Counted from the first letter of the stretch, positions 38,816-48,510 are shown. The stretch: DNA of 64,000 nucleotides from Rhizobiales bacterium PAR1 (GCA_002256205.1 NKIW01000005.1:310001-374000); one strand, 5' to 3'. Program-made: numbers and translations. Notes: generated by a model not told the origin, from the letters alone.

Positions 38816-38993
38816 GGCTTTGCGCCTGTTCTTGAAAGCGTTTCCGGCAACAAGCATGCCTTGCGCGCGGCGAGGCGTCAATTCCGGCAAAAGATCGCAG
38901 AAGCGTTGAAAACCCGGAGAAATGGCGCGGTTCCCGTTGCCTGACCCTTGGCTGTCCTATAGCCATCAAGGAACCTGAGTGAAGGGTAGCGTG

Positions 38994-40085
38994 ATGAGTG
39001 GACCAGCAGGCATTTTTTCGGATGTGATGATCGAGGCTATGCTGGATCGCGCCGAGATCCGCGTGCCGATGCCGCTCGCCAAGGGGCAAGTGCAGCCAGC
39101 GAGCCTTGATCTGCGCCTCGGTGCACGTGCCTGGCGGATGCGCGCGAGCTTCCTGCCGGGGCCCAGCGGTTCGGTCGCGGAACGCATCGCTGCCTATTCG
39201 CTCCATGAAATCGATCTGACGCGCGGGGCAGTGCTTGAGACCGGCTGCGTCTATCTGGCGGAAGTTCAGGAAGAACTCGCCCTGCCGTCTGATGTGGCGG
39301 CGGCGGCCAACCCCAAAAGCTCAACCGGGCGGCTCGACGTTTTCACGCGCGTGATCACGGAGGGCGCGGGCGCATTCGATACCATTCCGGCGGGCTACCA
39401 GGGCCCGCTCTATGCCGAGATCTCGCCGCGCACGTTCCCGGTTCTCGTACGGATGGGTTCGCGCCTGTCGCAGATCCGCTTCCGGCGTGGTCAGCCGCGT
39501 ATCGATGACATCGCGTTGCGCGCGTTGCATGCCCGCTCGCGGCTGGTGGATCGCGAAGAGGCGCTGATTCAGGACGGCGTGACCTTTTCGGTCGATCTTT
39601 CGGGGTTCGACGCGCAGGGGCTCGTCGGCTATCGCGGTAAGCGCCACACCGCACTCGTAGATGTCGACCGGGTGGGCGCCTATGTCGCGAGCGAATACTG
39701 GGAGCCGATCTTTCTCGGCGCGCGCCGAGAACTGGTGCTGGACCCGAACGAGTTCTACATTCTCGCCTCCAAGGAAGCGGTGCATGTTCCGCCGGATCAT
39801 GCAGCGGAGATGGTCCCGTTTGATGCGGTCATGGGTGAATTCCGCGTGCATTATGCCGGCTTCTTCGATCCCGGTTTTGGCCATGCTGCGGCTGGCGGAT
39901 CCGGCGCGCGAGGCGTGCTCGAGGTACGCTCGCGGGATGTGCCGTTCATCGTCGAGGACGGACAGGTGGTCGGCCGTCTGATTTACGAGAAAATGGCCGG
40001 CGCACCGAAGCAGCTCTACGGCGCCGGGCTGTCCTCGAACTATCAGGCGCAGGGGCTCAAGCTTTCGAAGCATTTCATCGGTTGA
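38994..40085 (+). CDS. bimodular 2'-deoxycytidine 5'-triphosphate deaminase
   Basis: This 363-residue protein of the DCD/dUTPase superfamily is about twice the usual Dcd length. The first module contains QPASLDLRLG, NPKSSTGRLDVFTRV, the catalytic-type Glu in YAEISPRTFP, and GSRLSQIRF. The second module (from about residue 185) repeats the fold more loosely, with EFRVHYAGFFDPGFG. It should convert dCTP to dUTP. Long forms like this are typical of Alphaproteobacteria. The ATG at 38994 is preferred over 38979. Confidence 0.85.
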   Translation: MSGPAGIFSDVMIEAMLDRAEIRVPMPLAKGQVQPASLDLRLGARAWRMRASFLPGPSGSVAERIAAYSLHEIDLTRGAVLETGCVYLAEVQEELALPSDVAAAANPKSSTGRLDVFTRVITEGAGAFDTIPAGYQGPLYAEISPRTFPVLVRMGSRLSQIRFRRGQPRIDDIALRALHARSRLVDREEALIQDGVTFSVDLSGFDAQGLVGYRGKRHTALVDVDRVGAYVASEYWEPIFLGARRELVLDPNEFYILASKEAVHVPPDHAAEMVPFDAVMGEFRVHYAGFFDPGFGHAAAGGSGARGVLEVRSRDVPFIVEDGQVVGRLIYEKMAGAPKQLYGAGLSSNYQAQGLKLSKHFIG

Positions 40086-40206
40086 GTGGCGCGGAGTGCC
40101 GCCGGGTCAAGCGGCTGATACGCGAGGCGGGGGCAAAATTCTTGGGCATTTTCCTGCTGAACTCTTGCGTGTTTGTGAAAAATTGGGCTTATGGCGCTTC
40201 TGCCAG

Positions 40207-40280
40207 GCGGGTGTAGTTCAATGGTAGAACGGCAGCTTCCCAAGCTGCATACGAGGGTTCGATTCCCTTCACCCGCTCCA
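40207..40280 (+). tRNA. tRNA-Gly (anticodon CCC)
   Basis: A 74-nt cloverleaf: acceptor GCGGGTG/CACCCGC, anticodon stem GCAGC/GCTGC with loop TTCCCAA (anticodon CCC), T loop TTCGATT, discriminator T, and encoded CCA. Confidence 0.97.
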
Positions 40281-40456
40281 GAATTTCTCGGTGAGCATCG
40301 AACTCTCGTTTGAGGGCGATCCCCGGACGAGCATCGTCCGGAGGGGATCACGGATGAATCCGGGTTCGATTCCCTTCACCCACTCCAGAATTTTCCGGCG
40401 AGCATCGAACCCTTGTCTGGATCCGATCCCCGGATAGGCTTCGTCCGGAGAGGATT
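40255..40456 (+). repeat. tandem imperfect duplication of the tRNA-Gly 3' end and downstream DNA
   Basis: A block beginning in the T arm (40255-40351) recurs at 40362-40456 with a 107-base offset. The first 32 bases differ at a single position, the acceptor G of CACCCGCTCC becoming A. The rest is more diverged, yet both copies end in a hairpin built around GATCCCCGGA and TCCGGAG. There is no anticodon arm in the second copy, so it is not a tRNA gene. Confidence 0.8.
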
Positions 40457-40460
40457 AGAA

Positions 40461-40480
40461 GGGGCGCCCGATAGCGCCCC
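40461..40480 (-). terminator. hairpin after the AhpD-like gene
   Basis: GGGGCGC (40461-40467) and GCGCCCC (40474-40480) form a 7-bp stem 10 bases past the AhpD-like stop. The tail on the reverse strand is only weakly T-rich, so the terminator call is moderate. Confidence 0.45.
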
Positions 40481-40489
40481 CTCCGACGC

Positions 40490-41041
40490 TCATGCTGCGA
40501 GATCGAGCGACACCGCGGGGAAATCGACGGCGGTCTGGAAAACCTCGTTGATGTAATTGGTCAGCGTGTTCAGGGCGACATGCGCGACGATTTCGACGAT
40601 CTCGGCATCCGAATAGCCCGCCGCGCGTACCGCAGCGACATCGGCATCGCTGACCGTGCCGCGCGCCGTGGTGACGGTGACCGCGAAACGGACGGCGGCA
40701 TCCGCCTTTGCATCGGTCGAGTGGCCGGCACGGCTGGCCGCAATCTCTGAATCCCCGAGCTTTGCGACATTCTTGCCGATGTAGGTATGCGCTGCGAGGC
40801 AATAACCACAGCCATTGATCTGGGCGACAGCCAGTGCGATGCGCTCGCGGGTCGCAGCATTGAGCGCGCCCTTGGCGAGCGCGCCGTTGAGGCTGAGATA
40901 ACCTTCGAGCGCGGCGGGGCTTGTTGCGGTCAGGCGAAAGAGGTTCGGCACCGAGCCGATCTGCTTCTTCACGGCTTCGAGCAGCGTCTGAGCAGTGGCG
41001 GGGGCGGCGTCGATGGTGGCGGGGGTCGGGATGCGGGACAT
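40490..41041 (-). CDS. carboxymuconolactone decarboxylase/AhpD-like peroxidase family protein
   Basis: This 183-residue helical protein of the CMD/AhpD superfamily contains the redox CxxC with a following His, in INGCGYCLAAH (about residues 76-86), as in peroxidase-related members. Peroxide reduction or thiol-disulfide activity is likely; the electron donor is unknown. It is divergent from a LysR regulator, a common pairing for an oxidative stress gene. Confidence 0.85.
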   Translation of the reverse strand: MSRIPTPATIDAAPATAQTLLEAVKKQIGSVPNLFRLTATSPAALEGYLSLNGALAKGALNAATRERIALAVAQINGCGYCLAAHTYIGKNVAKLGDSEIAASRAGHSTDAKADAAVRFAVTVTTARGTVSDADVAAVRAAGYSDAEIVEIVAHVALNTLTNYINEVFQTAVDFPAVSLDLAA

Positions 41042-41112
41042 GATGTTCTCCTGTTTCGGGGCACACGGAACTGCGTGCTTGACGAAGAGGAAGATGATCT
41101 CTCAAGAGATGA

Positions 41113-41130
41113 ATGATAATACGGTATCAT
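41113..41130. promoter_or_regulatory. candidate LysR operator
   Basis: ATGATA (41113-41118) and TATCAT (41125-41130) form an inverted repeat with a 6-base spacer in the 123-base divergent gap. The size fits a LysR-family box. It lies between the AhpD-like start and the regulator start. Confidence 0.5.
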
Positions 41131-41164
41131 CGCGCATCATCATTGCATAAATTGGGATAATATC

Positions 41165-42070
41165 ATGGACCGTTTTGACGCCATCAGTGCATTCGTCTCG
41201 GTGGCGGATCACAAGGGCTTCGCGCCGGCGGCCCGCAAACTCGGCCTCTCCACCTCGGCGATCACCCGCCATGTCTCGGCACTGGAAGAGCGGCTCGGTG
41301 TTCGCCTGCTCAACCGGACGACGCGTGCCGTGAGCCTCACGGATGCCGGGCATCGCTTTCTCGAACGCAGCCGCCGCATTCTCGCGGATCTCGACGAGGC
41401 CGAGCAGATGGCCGAGAGCGAGCGCGGCGAACCCATGGGGCGCTTCGTGCTTTCGGCGCCGCAGGTTTTCGGCCGCTTGCACGTGGCGCCGCTGATCTGC
41501 GACTTCATGAGCCTTCACCCCAAGCTCCGCGCGGAACTGCTGCTGTCGGACCGGATGGTCAATCTCGTCGAAGAGGGTGTGGATGTCGCGATCCGCATCG
41601 GCCACCTCGCGGATTCAAGCGATATTGCCCGCAAGGTCGGTGCCGTCCGCCGTGTCCTGGTTGCTGCACCCGGATACCTTTCGGCGACGGGTGTCCCGGA
41701 TACGGTGGAGGCGCTGAAGAGCCACCGGTTGATCTCCTTCACCGCGCTGACGGCCCCGCATCTCTGGCAATTCCGGCACCACGGCGAGAACTTCGGGATC
41801 GAAGTGAACCCGAACTATGCCTCAAACAGCGCCGACGCTGTGATCTGGCATGCGGCGCAAGGCGGCGGCATCACGATGGCGTTGTCGTATCAGGTTGCGG
41901 ATCACCTGCGGGATGGGCGGCTCAAACTGCTGCTTTCCGAGTTTGAGCCTGCTCCCTATCCGGTCCAGTTCGTCTACCCAAGCTCGAGATTACTCTCGCT
42001 CAAGGTGCGTGCCTTTCTCGAGCATACCCTCGCCACCCGGAACTGGGATTTTCTTGGTTTCGACAGATGA
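41165..42070 (+). CDS. LysR-family transcriptional regulator
   Basis: This 301-residue regulator has an N-terminal winged helix (FDAISAFVSVADHKGFAPAA; recognition segment STSAITRHVSALEERLG) and a C-terminal periplasmic-binding-like effector domain. The pattern resembles the large group close to DsdC/AaeR-like regulators of unknown effector. It probably controls the divergent AhpD-like gene and itself. Confidence 0.92.
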   Translation: MDRFDAISAFVSVADHKGFAPAARKLGLSTSAITRHVSALEERLGVRLLNRTTRAVSLTDAGHRFLERSRRILADLDEAEQMAESERGEPMGRFVLSAPQVFGRLHVAPLICDFMSLHPKLRAELLLSDRMVNLVEEGVDVAIRIGHLADSSDIARKVGAVRRVLVAAPGYLSATGVPDTVEALKSHRLISFTALTAPHLWQFRHHGENFGIEVNPNYASNSADAVIWHAAQGGGITMALSYQVADHLRDGRLKLLLSEFEPAPYPVQFVYPSSRLLSLKVRAFLEHTLATRNWDFLGFDR

Positions 42071-42164
42071 AGTCATGACCCGGCGCGTGCAAACCGCCTT
42101 TATCGCGAGCAAGTTTCTGGCGGCAAGGGTAATCACGCCGGGATCCGAATGCTTCCACATTGGC

Positions 42165-44078
42165 CTACACGTTGACTTGCGTGCCGATCTCCACCACTCG
42201 CCCGGCTGGAATGTGGAAATAGTCGGTCGCGCCGGCCGCATTGCGCGCGAGGAAGATGAAGAGGCGGCTTTGCCAAGGGGGCATGCCGCTTCGGGCGGCG
42301 AGCTTGAGCGTGCGGCGTGAAACGAGGAAGGAGGTCGACATGATGTCGAACTTCCAGCCGAGCTTGCGGCAGAGCGCGAGGCCATGCGGCACATTCGGCT
42401 CTTCCATATAGCCGAAGGTCATCGTCACCTGCCGGAAGCCGGGGACGATATCGTCCATCTGCACCCGCTCGGCATCAGAGATGCGCGGCACATCGGCGGT
42501 GCGGATCGTCAGGATCACGTTGTGCTCGTGCAGCGATTTGAAGTGCTTGAGCGAGTGCATCAGCGCGACTGGCGCATATTCCGGGTGTGCGGTGAGGAAC
42601 ACCGCCGTGCCGGGAATCGAAGGCGGCGGCTTGCGCGCAAGCGAACGCAAGAGGTCCACCAAGGGAATTTCGGTTTGGCGATCTTTCTGGGCCAGTAGAT
42701 TGGTGCCGCGCACCCACGTCCACATCAGGGTGACCACGGCAGCGCCGATGATCAGCGGAACATAGCCGCCATCCAGAAGCTTCATGAGATTAGCTCCAAG
42801 AAAAACGAGATCAATGACAAGAAAGGGTACGATCAACGCCAACGCAGCGGGCAACGGCCAGTGCCAGTGGCGGTTGACGACGATGATCGCGAGAATGGCC
42901 GTCACCACCATCGTGCCGGTGACGGCGATGCCGTAAGCGTTGGCGAGCTTCGAGGACGAGCCGAAGGCCAGCACCAGAACCAGAACACCGATCAGCAGCA
43001 GCGTATTCACGAAGGGCATGTAGATCTGCCCTGATTGCTCAGCCGAGGTGTGCTGGATCTTCATACGCGGAAGAAGCCGGAGTTGGATCGCCTGCCGCGT
43101 CAGGCTGTAGGCCCCGGTGATCACTGCCTGACTGGCGATGATGGTTGCCATGGTCGCGAGGACCACGACAGGGATGAGCGCCCACGAGGGGTAGAGCATG
43201 AAGAACGGGTTCTCGATGGCTTCCGGCTGCACGAGCAGCAGCGCGCCCTGTCCGAGGTAATTCAGGATGAGCGAGGGGAAAGCGACAAAGCTCCAGGCGA
43301 ACTGGATCGGCTTGCGCCCGAAGTGGCCGAGATCGGCATAGAGCGCTTCCGCGCCTGTCACCGAGAGGAACACCGCGCCAAGAGCGATCAACCCGATGGT
43401 ACCGTGGTTCAGCAGAAAGTTGACCGCATGGACGGGGTTGATGGCTTCGAGCACCGAGAGGTCATCGGCAATATGCGCGATGCCGCCGATGGCCATCACC
43501 GCAAACCAGATCAGTGTGATCGGCCCGAATAGCACCGAAACCGCCGCTGTGCCGCGTGACTGCACCCAGAACAGGGCGATGATGATCACCACAGTGATTG
43601 GCAATACGTAGGGCTCGAAACTGGCGGTCACCAGCTTGAGACCTTCCACCGCCGAGAGCACGGAAATTGCTGGCGTGATCAGCGCATCGCCATAAAAGAG
43701 CGCCGCGCCGATTGCACCGGTCAGCAGGATCGCCGGTACCGAACGCCCGAGCGCGCGTTGCGCCAAAGCCAGCAGCGAGAGCGTGCCACCTTCACCCTGA
43801 TTGTCTGCTTTGAGCAGGATCATCACGTATTTGAGCGTGACGATGATCATGAGCGTCCAGAGAATCAGCGACACCACGCCCAGGATGCTCGCGCGTTCAA
43901 TCACGGTCGCGCCACCGGCATGTGCACCGCCCGCTGCCACCATCGCCTCGCGAAAGGCATAAAGCGGAGATGTGCCGATATCGCCGTAAACGACACCGAT
44001 CGAGCCGAGCGTCAGGGTCCAGAAGCCGGTCTTGGCGGCGTGGGGGGGGGCGGAAAGAGTCTGAGTGGTCGCGTCCAT
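42165..44078 (-). CDS. kup: KUP/HAK/KT potassium uptake transporter
   Basis: This protein of about 637 residues has roughly 12 TM helices in the first 440 residues and a cytoplasmic C-terminal domain. The N-terminal signature is [23 protein letters not shown] proteins bring in K+ with protons. The ATG at 44078 (MDATTQ) is favoured over 44099. It is divergent from a shortened KdpD and KdpE, which are plausible regulators. Confidence 0.95.
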   Translation of the reverse strand: MDATTQTLSAPPHAAKTGFWTLTLGSIGVVYGDIGTSPLYAFREAMVAAGGAHAGGATVIERASILGVVSLILWTLMIIVTLKYVMILLKADNQGEGGTLSLLALAQRALGRSVPAILLTGAIGAALFYGDALITPAISVLSAVEGLKLVTASFEPYVLPITVVIIIALFWVQSRGTAAVSVLFGPITLIWFAVMAIGGIAHIADDLSVLEAINPVHAVNFLLNHGTIGLIALGAVFLSVTGAEALYADLGHFGRKPIQFAWSFVAFPSLILNYLGQGALLLVQPEAIENPFFMLYPSWALIPVVVLATMATIIASQAVITGAYSLTRQAIQLRLLPRMKIQHTSAEQSGQIYMPFVNTLLLIGVLVLVLAFGSSSKLANAYGIAVTGTMVVTAILAIIVVNRHWHWPLPAALALIVPFLVIDLVFLGANLMKLLDGGYVPLIIGAAVVTLMWTWVRGTNLLAQKDRQTEIPLVDLLRSLARKPPPSIPGTAVFLTAHPEYAPVALMHSLKHFKSLHEHNVILTIRTADVPRISDAERVQMDDIVPGFRQVTMTFGYMEEPNVPHGLALCRKLGWKFDIMSTSFLVSRRTLKLAARSGMPPWQSRLFIFLARNAAGATDYFHIPAGRVVEIGTQVNV

Positions 44079-44162
44079 GGGGCACCTTGAGGCCAGCATT
44101 GGCCATGGGACAGATCAACGCTCTGGCGCATAAGGATGCGATAGGCCATTCGATCCGTGCGC

Positions 44163-44178
44163 ATAAAGAACCCGTAAA
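44163..44178 (-). promoter_or_regulatory. candidate KdpE operator between kup and kdpD
   Basis: On the reverse strand TTTAC (44178-44174) and TTTAT (44167-44163) recur with an 11-bp period. The E. coli kdp operator has TTTAT and TTTAC repeats with the same period, in the opposite order. The site lies 85-100 bases before kup and 41-56 bases before kdpD. Confidence 0.4.
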
Positions 44179-44218
44179 GACCATGGACAGCGCCATCTGA
44201 CGGCACCACAAATAGGGG

Positions 44219-45748
44219 ATGATGAACCCGAGGGCCGAAAATTCTATCTTGCCGCCGGCGGCTAATTGGCGAAGCCTGCCCCAAAGTCGCGCGCTCTATG
44301 CCGCAGTGATCATGGTGGGTCTGACCGTCGCCGTGGGCGCTGCGCTGCGCGATCATTTGCCAGCCTCGTCGATGCCGCTGCTGTTTCTGCTGGCGGTACT
44401 CATTGCCTCGGTGCGCTTCGGTTTCTGGACCGGGATTATCGCCTCTATTCTTGCCTTCCTCGCCGAAAATTTCTTCTTCATCGAGCCACATTTCACCTTT
44501 CATGTTTCCCATGTCGGCGATTGGCTTACGTTGGTGGTGCTTCTGGCAGCGGGGGCGACGACCGGCTTTCTCGTCGGCCGCTTGCGCGAGGAGGCCGATG
44601 CCGCACAGACCCGTGCCGTGGCGCTGGAGGTCATGGGACAATGCGCGGCGAGTCTTGCGACCTGCGAAACACCTGCGGCTGTCTTCGCCGCCTTGACGCA
44701 AAATCTCGCCCGTGTCTCGGATGGACAGGCCTTGGTTCTGGTCCCGGAGGCCGGGCGGCTGGTGATCCGCTCCAGCTTGCCGGAGGGGCTTGTGCTCGAA
44801 CCGCAGGATAGTGATGCAGCCGAACGTGCTTTCCGGCGGGGGAGCGCCGAAGATCCTGCAGCGCCCGGATGGGCGGGTGGGCGTTTCGCCTTCCGTCTGC
44901 TCGGCGAGACGGATGGGGTTGTGGGCTACAGGCCGCTCATGGCCAGTGGCAGACGGGATGAACAGGCCCAGCATGCGCGCCACGCTATGATCGAGCAGGC
45001 AAGATTGGCGCTGGGGCGGCTGACCTACGCGCAGGACGCTGCCGAAGCGCGTGCCAGCGCCGAGCGCGAGGCCCTGCGCGCGGCGCTATTGTCCTCGCTC
45101 TCGCATGACCTGAAAACGCCGCTGGCGACCATTCTGGGCGGGGTCACCTCCTTGCGCGAATTCGGCGATGCCATGCCGGCGGCGGCGCGCGGAGATACGC
45201 TGCTGGCGATCGAGCAGGAGGCCGAACGCCTCGCGCGCTATGTCTCGAACCTCTTGCACATGACGCGCCTCAAGGCTGGCCTCGATTTCCATCCGGACTG
45301 GATTGACGTACTTGATGCCGCGCGCGGTGCCGTCGCGCGAGCGCGTCGGGCCTACCCGCAGCGCATCGTGACGCTCGAATGTCTGCATGAAAGCGTGATC
45401 ATTCGCTCGGATGCTGTTCTGCTGGAGCAGGCGCTGTTCAACCTCATCGACAATGCCCTGAAATTTTCGTCCCCGGATCAGCCGGTGCAGGTCGTAGTTG
45501 CACGTGAGGATGCGCTGGTGTTTCTCCGCGTGAAAGATCGCGGACCGGGGATTCCGGCAGCAGAACAGGATCACGTCTTTGATCCCTTTTATCGCGGCAG
45601 CAGCCATACCCAAAGCGGCACAGGCCTTGGTCTCGCGATTGTACGTGGGATCGTGCAGGCGCTCGGGGGGAAGGTGACGTTGGAAAGTCCTTGGGCTGGA
45701 CAAGGCGGAACGATAATGGAGGTCAAGCTGCCGGAGGCATTGAACTAG
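44219..45748 (+). CDS. kdpD: short KdpD-like sensor histidine kinase
   Basis: This 509-residue kinase matches only the C-terminal half of KdpD: a DUF4118 TM region (about 25-130), a GAF-like domain (about 135-260), HisKA with His in LSSLSHDLKTPLAT, and HATPase with DRGPGIP and GTGLGLA. The N-terminal KdpD and USP domains that make the usual protein about 900 residues are missing. No kdpFABC genes are nearby; the divergent neighbour is kup. kdpE follows after one base. Confidence 0.87.
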   Translation: MMNPRAENSILPPAANWRSLPQSRALYAAVIMVGLTVAVGAALRDHLPASSMPLLFLLAVLIASVRFGFWTGIIASILAFLAENFFFIEPHFTFHVSHVGDWLTLVVLLAAGATTGFLVGRLREEADAAQTRAVALEVMGQCAASLATCETPAAVFAALTQNLARVSDGQALVLVPEAGRLVIRSSLPEGLVLEPQDSDAAERAFRRGSAEDPAAPGWAGGRFAFRLLGETDGVVGYRPLMASGRRDEQAQHARHAMIEQARLALGRLTYAQDAAEARASAEREALRAALLSSLSHDLKTPLATILGGVTSLREFGDAMPAAARGDTLLAIEQEAERLARYVSNLLHMTRLKAGLDFHPDWIDVLDAARGAVARARRAYPQRIVTLECLHESVIIRSDAVLLEQALFNLIDNALKFSSPDQPVQVVVAREDALVFLRVKDRGPGIPAAEQDHVFDPFYRGSSHTQSGTGLGLAIVRGIVQALGGKVTLESPWAGQGGTIMEVKLPEALN

Positions 45749-45749
45749 G

Positions 45750-46439
45750 GTGAGTGGCGCGGGATTTTCCATTCTGATCGTTGATGACGAAGCGCAGATC
45801 CAGCGCTTCCTGCGTCACGCGCTCGAAGCGGCGGGCTATCGTGTACTGACGGCGGATCGTGCCGCGACGGCCTTGCGCCTGATTGGCTCGGAAAGCCCCG
45901 ATCTCGTGGTGCTCGATCTCGGCCTGCCCGATCTTGATGGCAAGGCGGTGCTCGGCCAGCTGCGTCAGACGTCCGAAGTGCCGGTGATCGTTCTCTCCGC
46001 ACGCGACGATGAAACCGAGAAGATCGCGGCGCTGGATCTCGGCGCGAATGACTACGTCGAAAAGCCCTTCGGGATCGGCGAGTTGCTGGCGCGCATCCGG
46101 GCCATCCTGCGCCCGAAACGGAGCGGTGAAGCCCGTGACGAACTCATTCGGCTGGGCACCCTGACGATTGATCGCCCGGCGCATCGCGTTGCGCGTCACG
46201 GCGAGGTTATCAAGCTAACGCCGACCGAGTTCGAGCTGCTGGTGCTGCTCGCCACCCATGCCGGGCGCGTGCTTACGCACCGGCAGATCCTCACGAAGGT
46301 CTGGGGACCGGCCCATACCGAGGATGTCGCATATTTGCGGGTTTTCATCGGGCAGGTACGACACAAGATCGAGGAAAACCCGGCCGAACCTACCTTGATC
46401 CTGACAGAACCGGGCGTGGGCTACCGCGCAAAGGCATAA
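45750..46439 (+). CDS. kdpE: KdpE-like response regulator
   Basis: This 229-residue OmpR-family regulator starts with GTG one base after the kinase stop. The receiver has ILIVDDEAQIQRFL, acceptor Asp in LVVLDLGLPDLDG and Lys in YVEKPF. The winged helix shows the KdpE-like LTPTEFELLVLLATHAGRVL and ends in LTEPGVGYR. It should pair with the adjacent KdpD-like kinase. Confidence 0.92.
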   Translation: MSGAGFSILIVDDEAQIQRFLRHALEAAGYRVLTADRAATALRLIGSESPDLVVLDLGLPDLDGKAVLGQLRQTSEVPVIVLSARDDETEKIAALDLGANDYVEKPFGIGELLARIRAILRPKRSGEARDELIRLGTLTIDRPAHRVARHGEVIKLTPTEFELLVLLATHAGRVLTHRQILTKVWGPAHTEDVAYLRVFIGQVRHKIEENPAEPTLILTEPGVGYRAKA

Positions 46440-46456
46440 GGACGCGCGCAGAACGC

Positions 46457-47059
46457 CTATTGGATGGTGATGCGGGTGGCGACTGCCCCGCTGGCCTCAC
46501 GCATCCCTTGCACCCGAACTTTCGCGCCGGACCGAACGAGTGCCCTGTCCGCGACATCGATACGGGTGACGGGAACACCCGGATCGAGAATCAGCTCGGC
46601 CTTGCCCCCGTTCGCGAATGTCACCGTGATGGTATTGCTGCCGTTGACAACAACAGCGCCCGTGACAGTGGCATTCGTCATCGTTTGATGGCGCGCATCG
46701 TTCATGGGTCGCTGCCCCTCGCCAAGGCCACGCATGGCTTCGGGGAAAATGCGAAGCTCGGTCGAGTGCAGCTTCCCATCCGGTCCGGTCATGGCGGCAG
46801 AGGCCACGAAATCGTTCGGCTTGATGTCCGCGAGCGTGGCTACCTTGTTTTGGAGTACGATCAGGTTCTGACCCAGCGCATAGGTTTCGACCGTACCGCC
46901 GTCATCATTGCGTACGCTGACAGACGTCGCGCTTGCCTTTTCGACAAGGCCGGAAAGGGTGAAGGCGCTGTTGGTCTGCGCGGACGCGAAACTGCTGGCC
47001 AGCGTGACGGCGAGCCCTGCGGCGGCGAGCGTGTTCATCATGCTCCGATTTCCACTCAT
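46457..47059 (-). CDS. exported DUF5666 domain protein
   Basis: This 200-residue protein has an N-terminal signal peptide (hydrophobic stretch at about 10-25, cleavage after SFASAQ) and two small beta-barrel-like repeats of the DUF5666 type, TLSGLVEKASATSVSVR and later ATVTGAVVVNGSNTITVTF. The function is unknown; it is probably periplasmic. The start at 47059 is chosen because it gives the signal peptide. It is convergent with kdpE. Confidence 0.75.
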   Translation of the reverse strand: MSGNRSMMNTLAAAGLAVTLASSFASAQTNSAFTLSGLVEKASATSVSVRNDDGGTVETYALGQNLIVLQNKVATLADIKPNDFVASAAMTGPDGKLHSTELRIFPEAMRGLGEGQRPMNDARHQTMTNATVTGAVVVNGSNTITVTFANGGKAELILDPGVPVTRIDVADRALVRSGAKVRVQGMREASGAVATRITIQ

Positions 47060-47199
47060 GTCGCGTTCTCCGGCCTTCCTGGCGGATCCTTTGATCGCGC
47101 CTACCTTTCCGATCCTAGGGCGCCCTTCATGGCCCGGACAAGCACCGAGTTTGGAGGGCTCCAGCGTTACGGATTTCGCAACGGTTGGAAAATGCAGCC

Positions 47200-48510
47200 T
47201 TACGGTGCGCGAGCGATCCATTGATCGGGGTCGGCCGCGAGGCCGATCAGGGCAAGCCCTTGCGCGATGGATTCAAACTGATCTGCGGAGGTCAGCTTTT
47301 CAGCACCGAAACGCTCGACGAAAAGCCGCTGTACCGCCGGGACGAACGATGTTCCGCCGGTCAGAAACACCTTTTCCACGGCCTCGGGCGCGAGCCCTGC
47401 TTCAGCCAAGACCTGATCTACGCTGGCACCGATCCGCGCAAGATCCGGCGCGATCCAGTGTTCAAAGTCCGCGCGCGTGACGGTCGAGCGGATATCGAGC
47501 ATCTCGTCGGCAAAGTGGAACTCGACCTGTTCTTGCGAGGACAGCGCCACCTTGGCTGCAGAAACCGCACGATAGAGCGGGTAGCCAAGATCCTGTTCGA
47601 TGAAGGTGATGAAATCCTCCAGCGGCGCGGGGTCGACTGCAAAGCGCGCGAGTTCCTTGAGTTCGCGGAATTCGAGGCTGCCCTTCATCAGGGCAAGTTC
47701 GTTCCAGCGTGCCAGCGTCGCGTAATAATGCACCGGCAAGGGCAGCACCTTGCCGAACGAGCGGTAGTTGCCGCCCTTGCCAAAGCGGGGAGCAATCACC
47801 CGGTCGACGATGCGGGCATCGAAGGTGTCACCGGCAAGGCCGAGGCCGGCATGCCCCAGTGGTTCGGCGCGCAAGGCTCCATTCTGACGCGAGAAGCGCA
47901 TCAGCGAAAAATCGCTGGTGCCGCCGCCGAAATCGGCGACCAGCACGATCGCATCGTGGTTGAGCTGGCGCGCAAAGGAAAAGGCCGCGCCAACGGGTTC
48001 GTAGACATAACGGGCATGGCCGGCGCCCAATTGGCCGAAAGCCGCGCGGTAACGCTGCATCGCCAGCGCATCATCCGGGCGGTTGCCGGAAAACTGCACC
48101 GGCCGGCCGATGGTGATCCGTGCGGCGCCAAAATCGAGCCTTGCGCCAGCACGATGCGCGAGCGTGCGCAGGAAAGCCGCGAGCATGTCCTCGAATTGGT
48201 ATTTTTGCCGGAAAATCGTCGTGGACTGGAAGCTGCCCGATGCGGCGAAGGTCTTGAATGACTGGATGAAGCGCAATGCGTTCGCGCCTTCCAGAAACCG
48301 CGCGATAGCCCAGGGACCACCCTCGATCTCGGCCGCAGCGCCCGGACGGCTCTGCCAGAAGCAGAGCGCCGAGGCATAGACACCGAGCGTGGTTCCGGCG
48401 TGATCAAAGCGCAGCGTCTCGACATGCCCGTCCGGCGTGGCAAAGGCGACAACGGTATTGCTGGTCCCGAAATCGATCCCGATCGACGCGGCAGGGGAGA
48501 GGGATGGCAT
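47200..48510 (-). CDS. Hsp70-family protein, YegD-like
   Basis: This 436-residue protein has the actin-like ATPase motifs of Hsp70: IGIDFGTSNTVVA (phosphate 1), VLVADFGGGTSDFSL (phosphate 2) and VFLTGGTSFVPAVQ (adenosine). It lacks the substrate-binding domain and lid of DnaK, as in YegD. It may be a specialised chaperone; the client is unknown. No DnaJ gene is nearby. Confidence 0.88.
   Translation of the reverse strand: MPSLSPAASIGIDFGTSNTVVAFATPDGHVETLRFDHAGTTLGVYASALCFWQSRPGAAAEIEGGPWAIARFLEGANALRFIQSFKTFAASGSFQSTTIFRQKYQFEDMLAAFLRTLAHRAGARLDFGAARITIGRPVQFSGNRPDDALAMQRYRAAFGQLGAGHARYVYEPVGAAFSFARQLNHDAIVLVADFGGGTSDFSLMRFSRQNGALRAEPLGHAGLGLAGDTFDARIVDRVIAPRFGKGGNYRSFGKVLPLPVHYYATLARWNELALMKGSLEFRELKELARFAVDPAPLEDFITFIEQDLGYPLYRAVSAAKVALSSQEQVEFHFADEMLDIRSTVTRADFEHWIAPDLARIGASVDQVLAEAGLAPEAVEKVFLTGGTSFVPAVQRLFVERFGAEKLTSADQFESIAQGLALIGLAADPDQWIARAP

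Noticed and set aside
40281-40489. Second tRNA-Gly gene or an integrated element after tRNA-Gly.
   Set aside because: Only the T arm and acceptor end are repeated; there is no D or anticodon arm and no integrase gene in the window.
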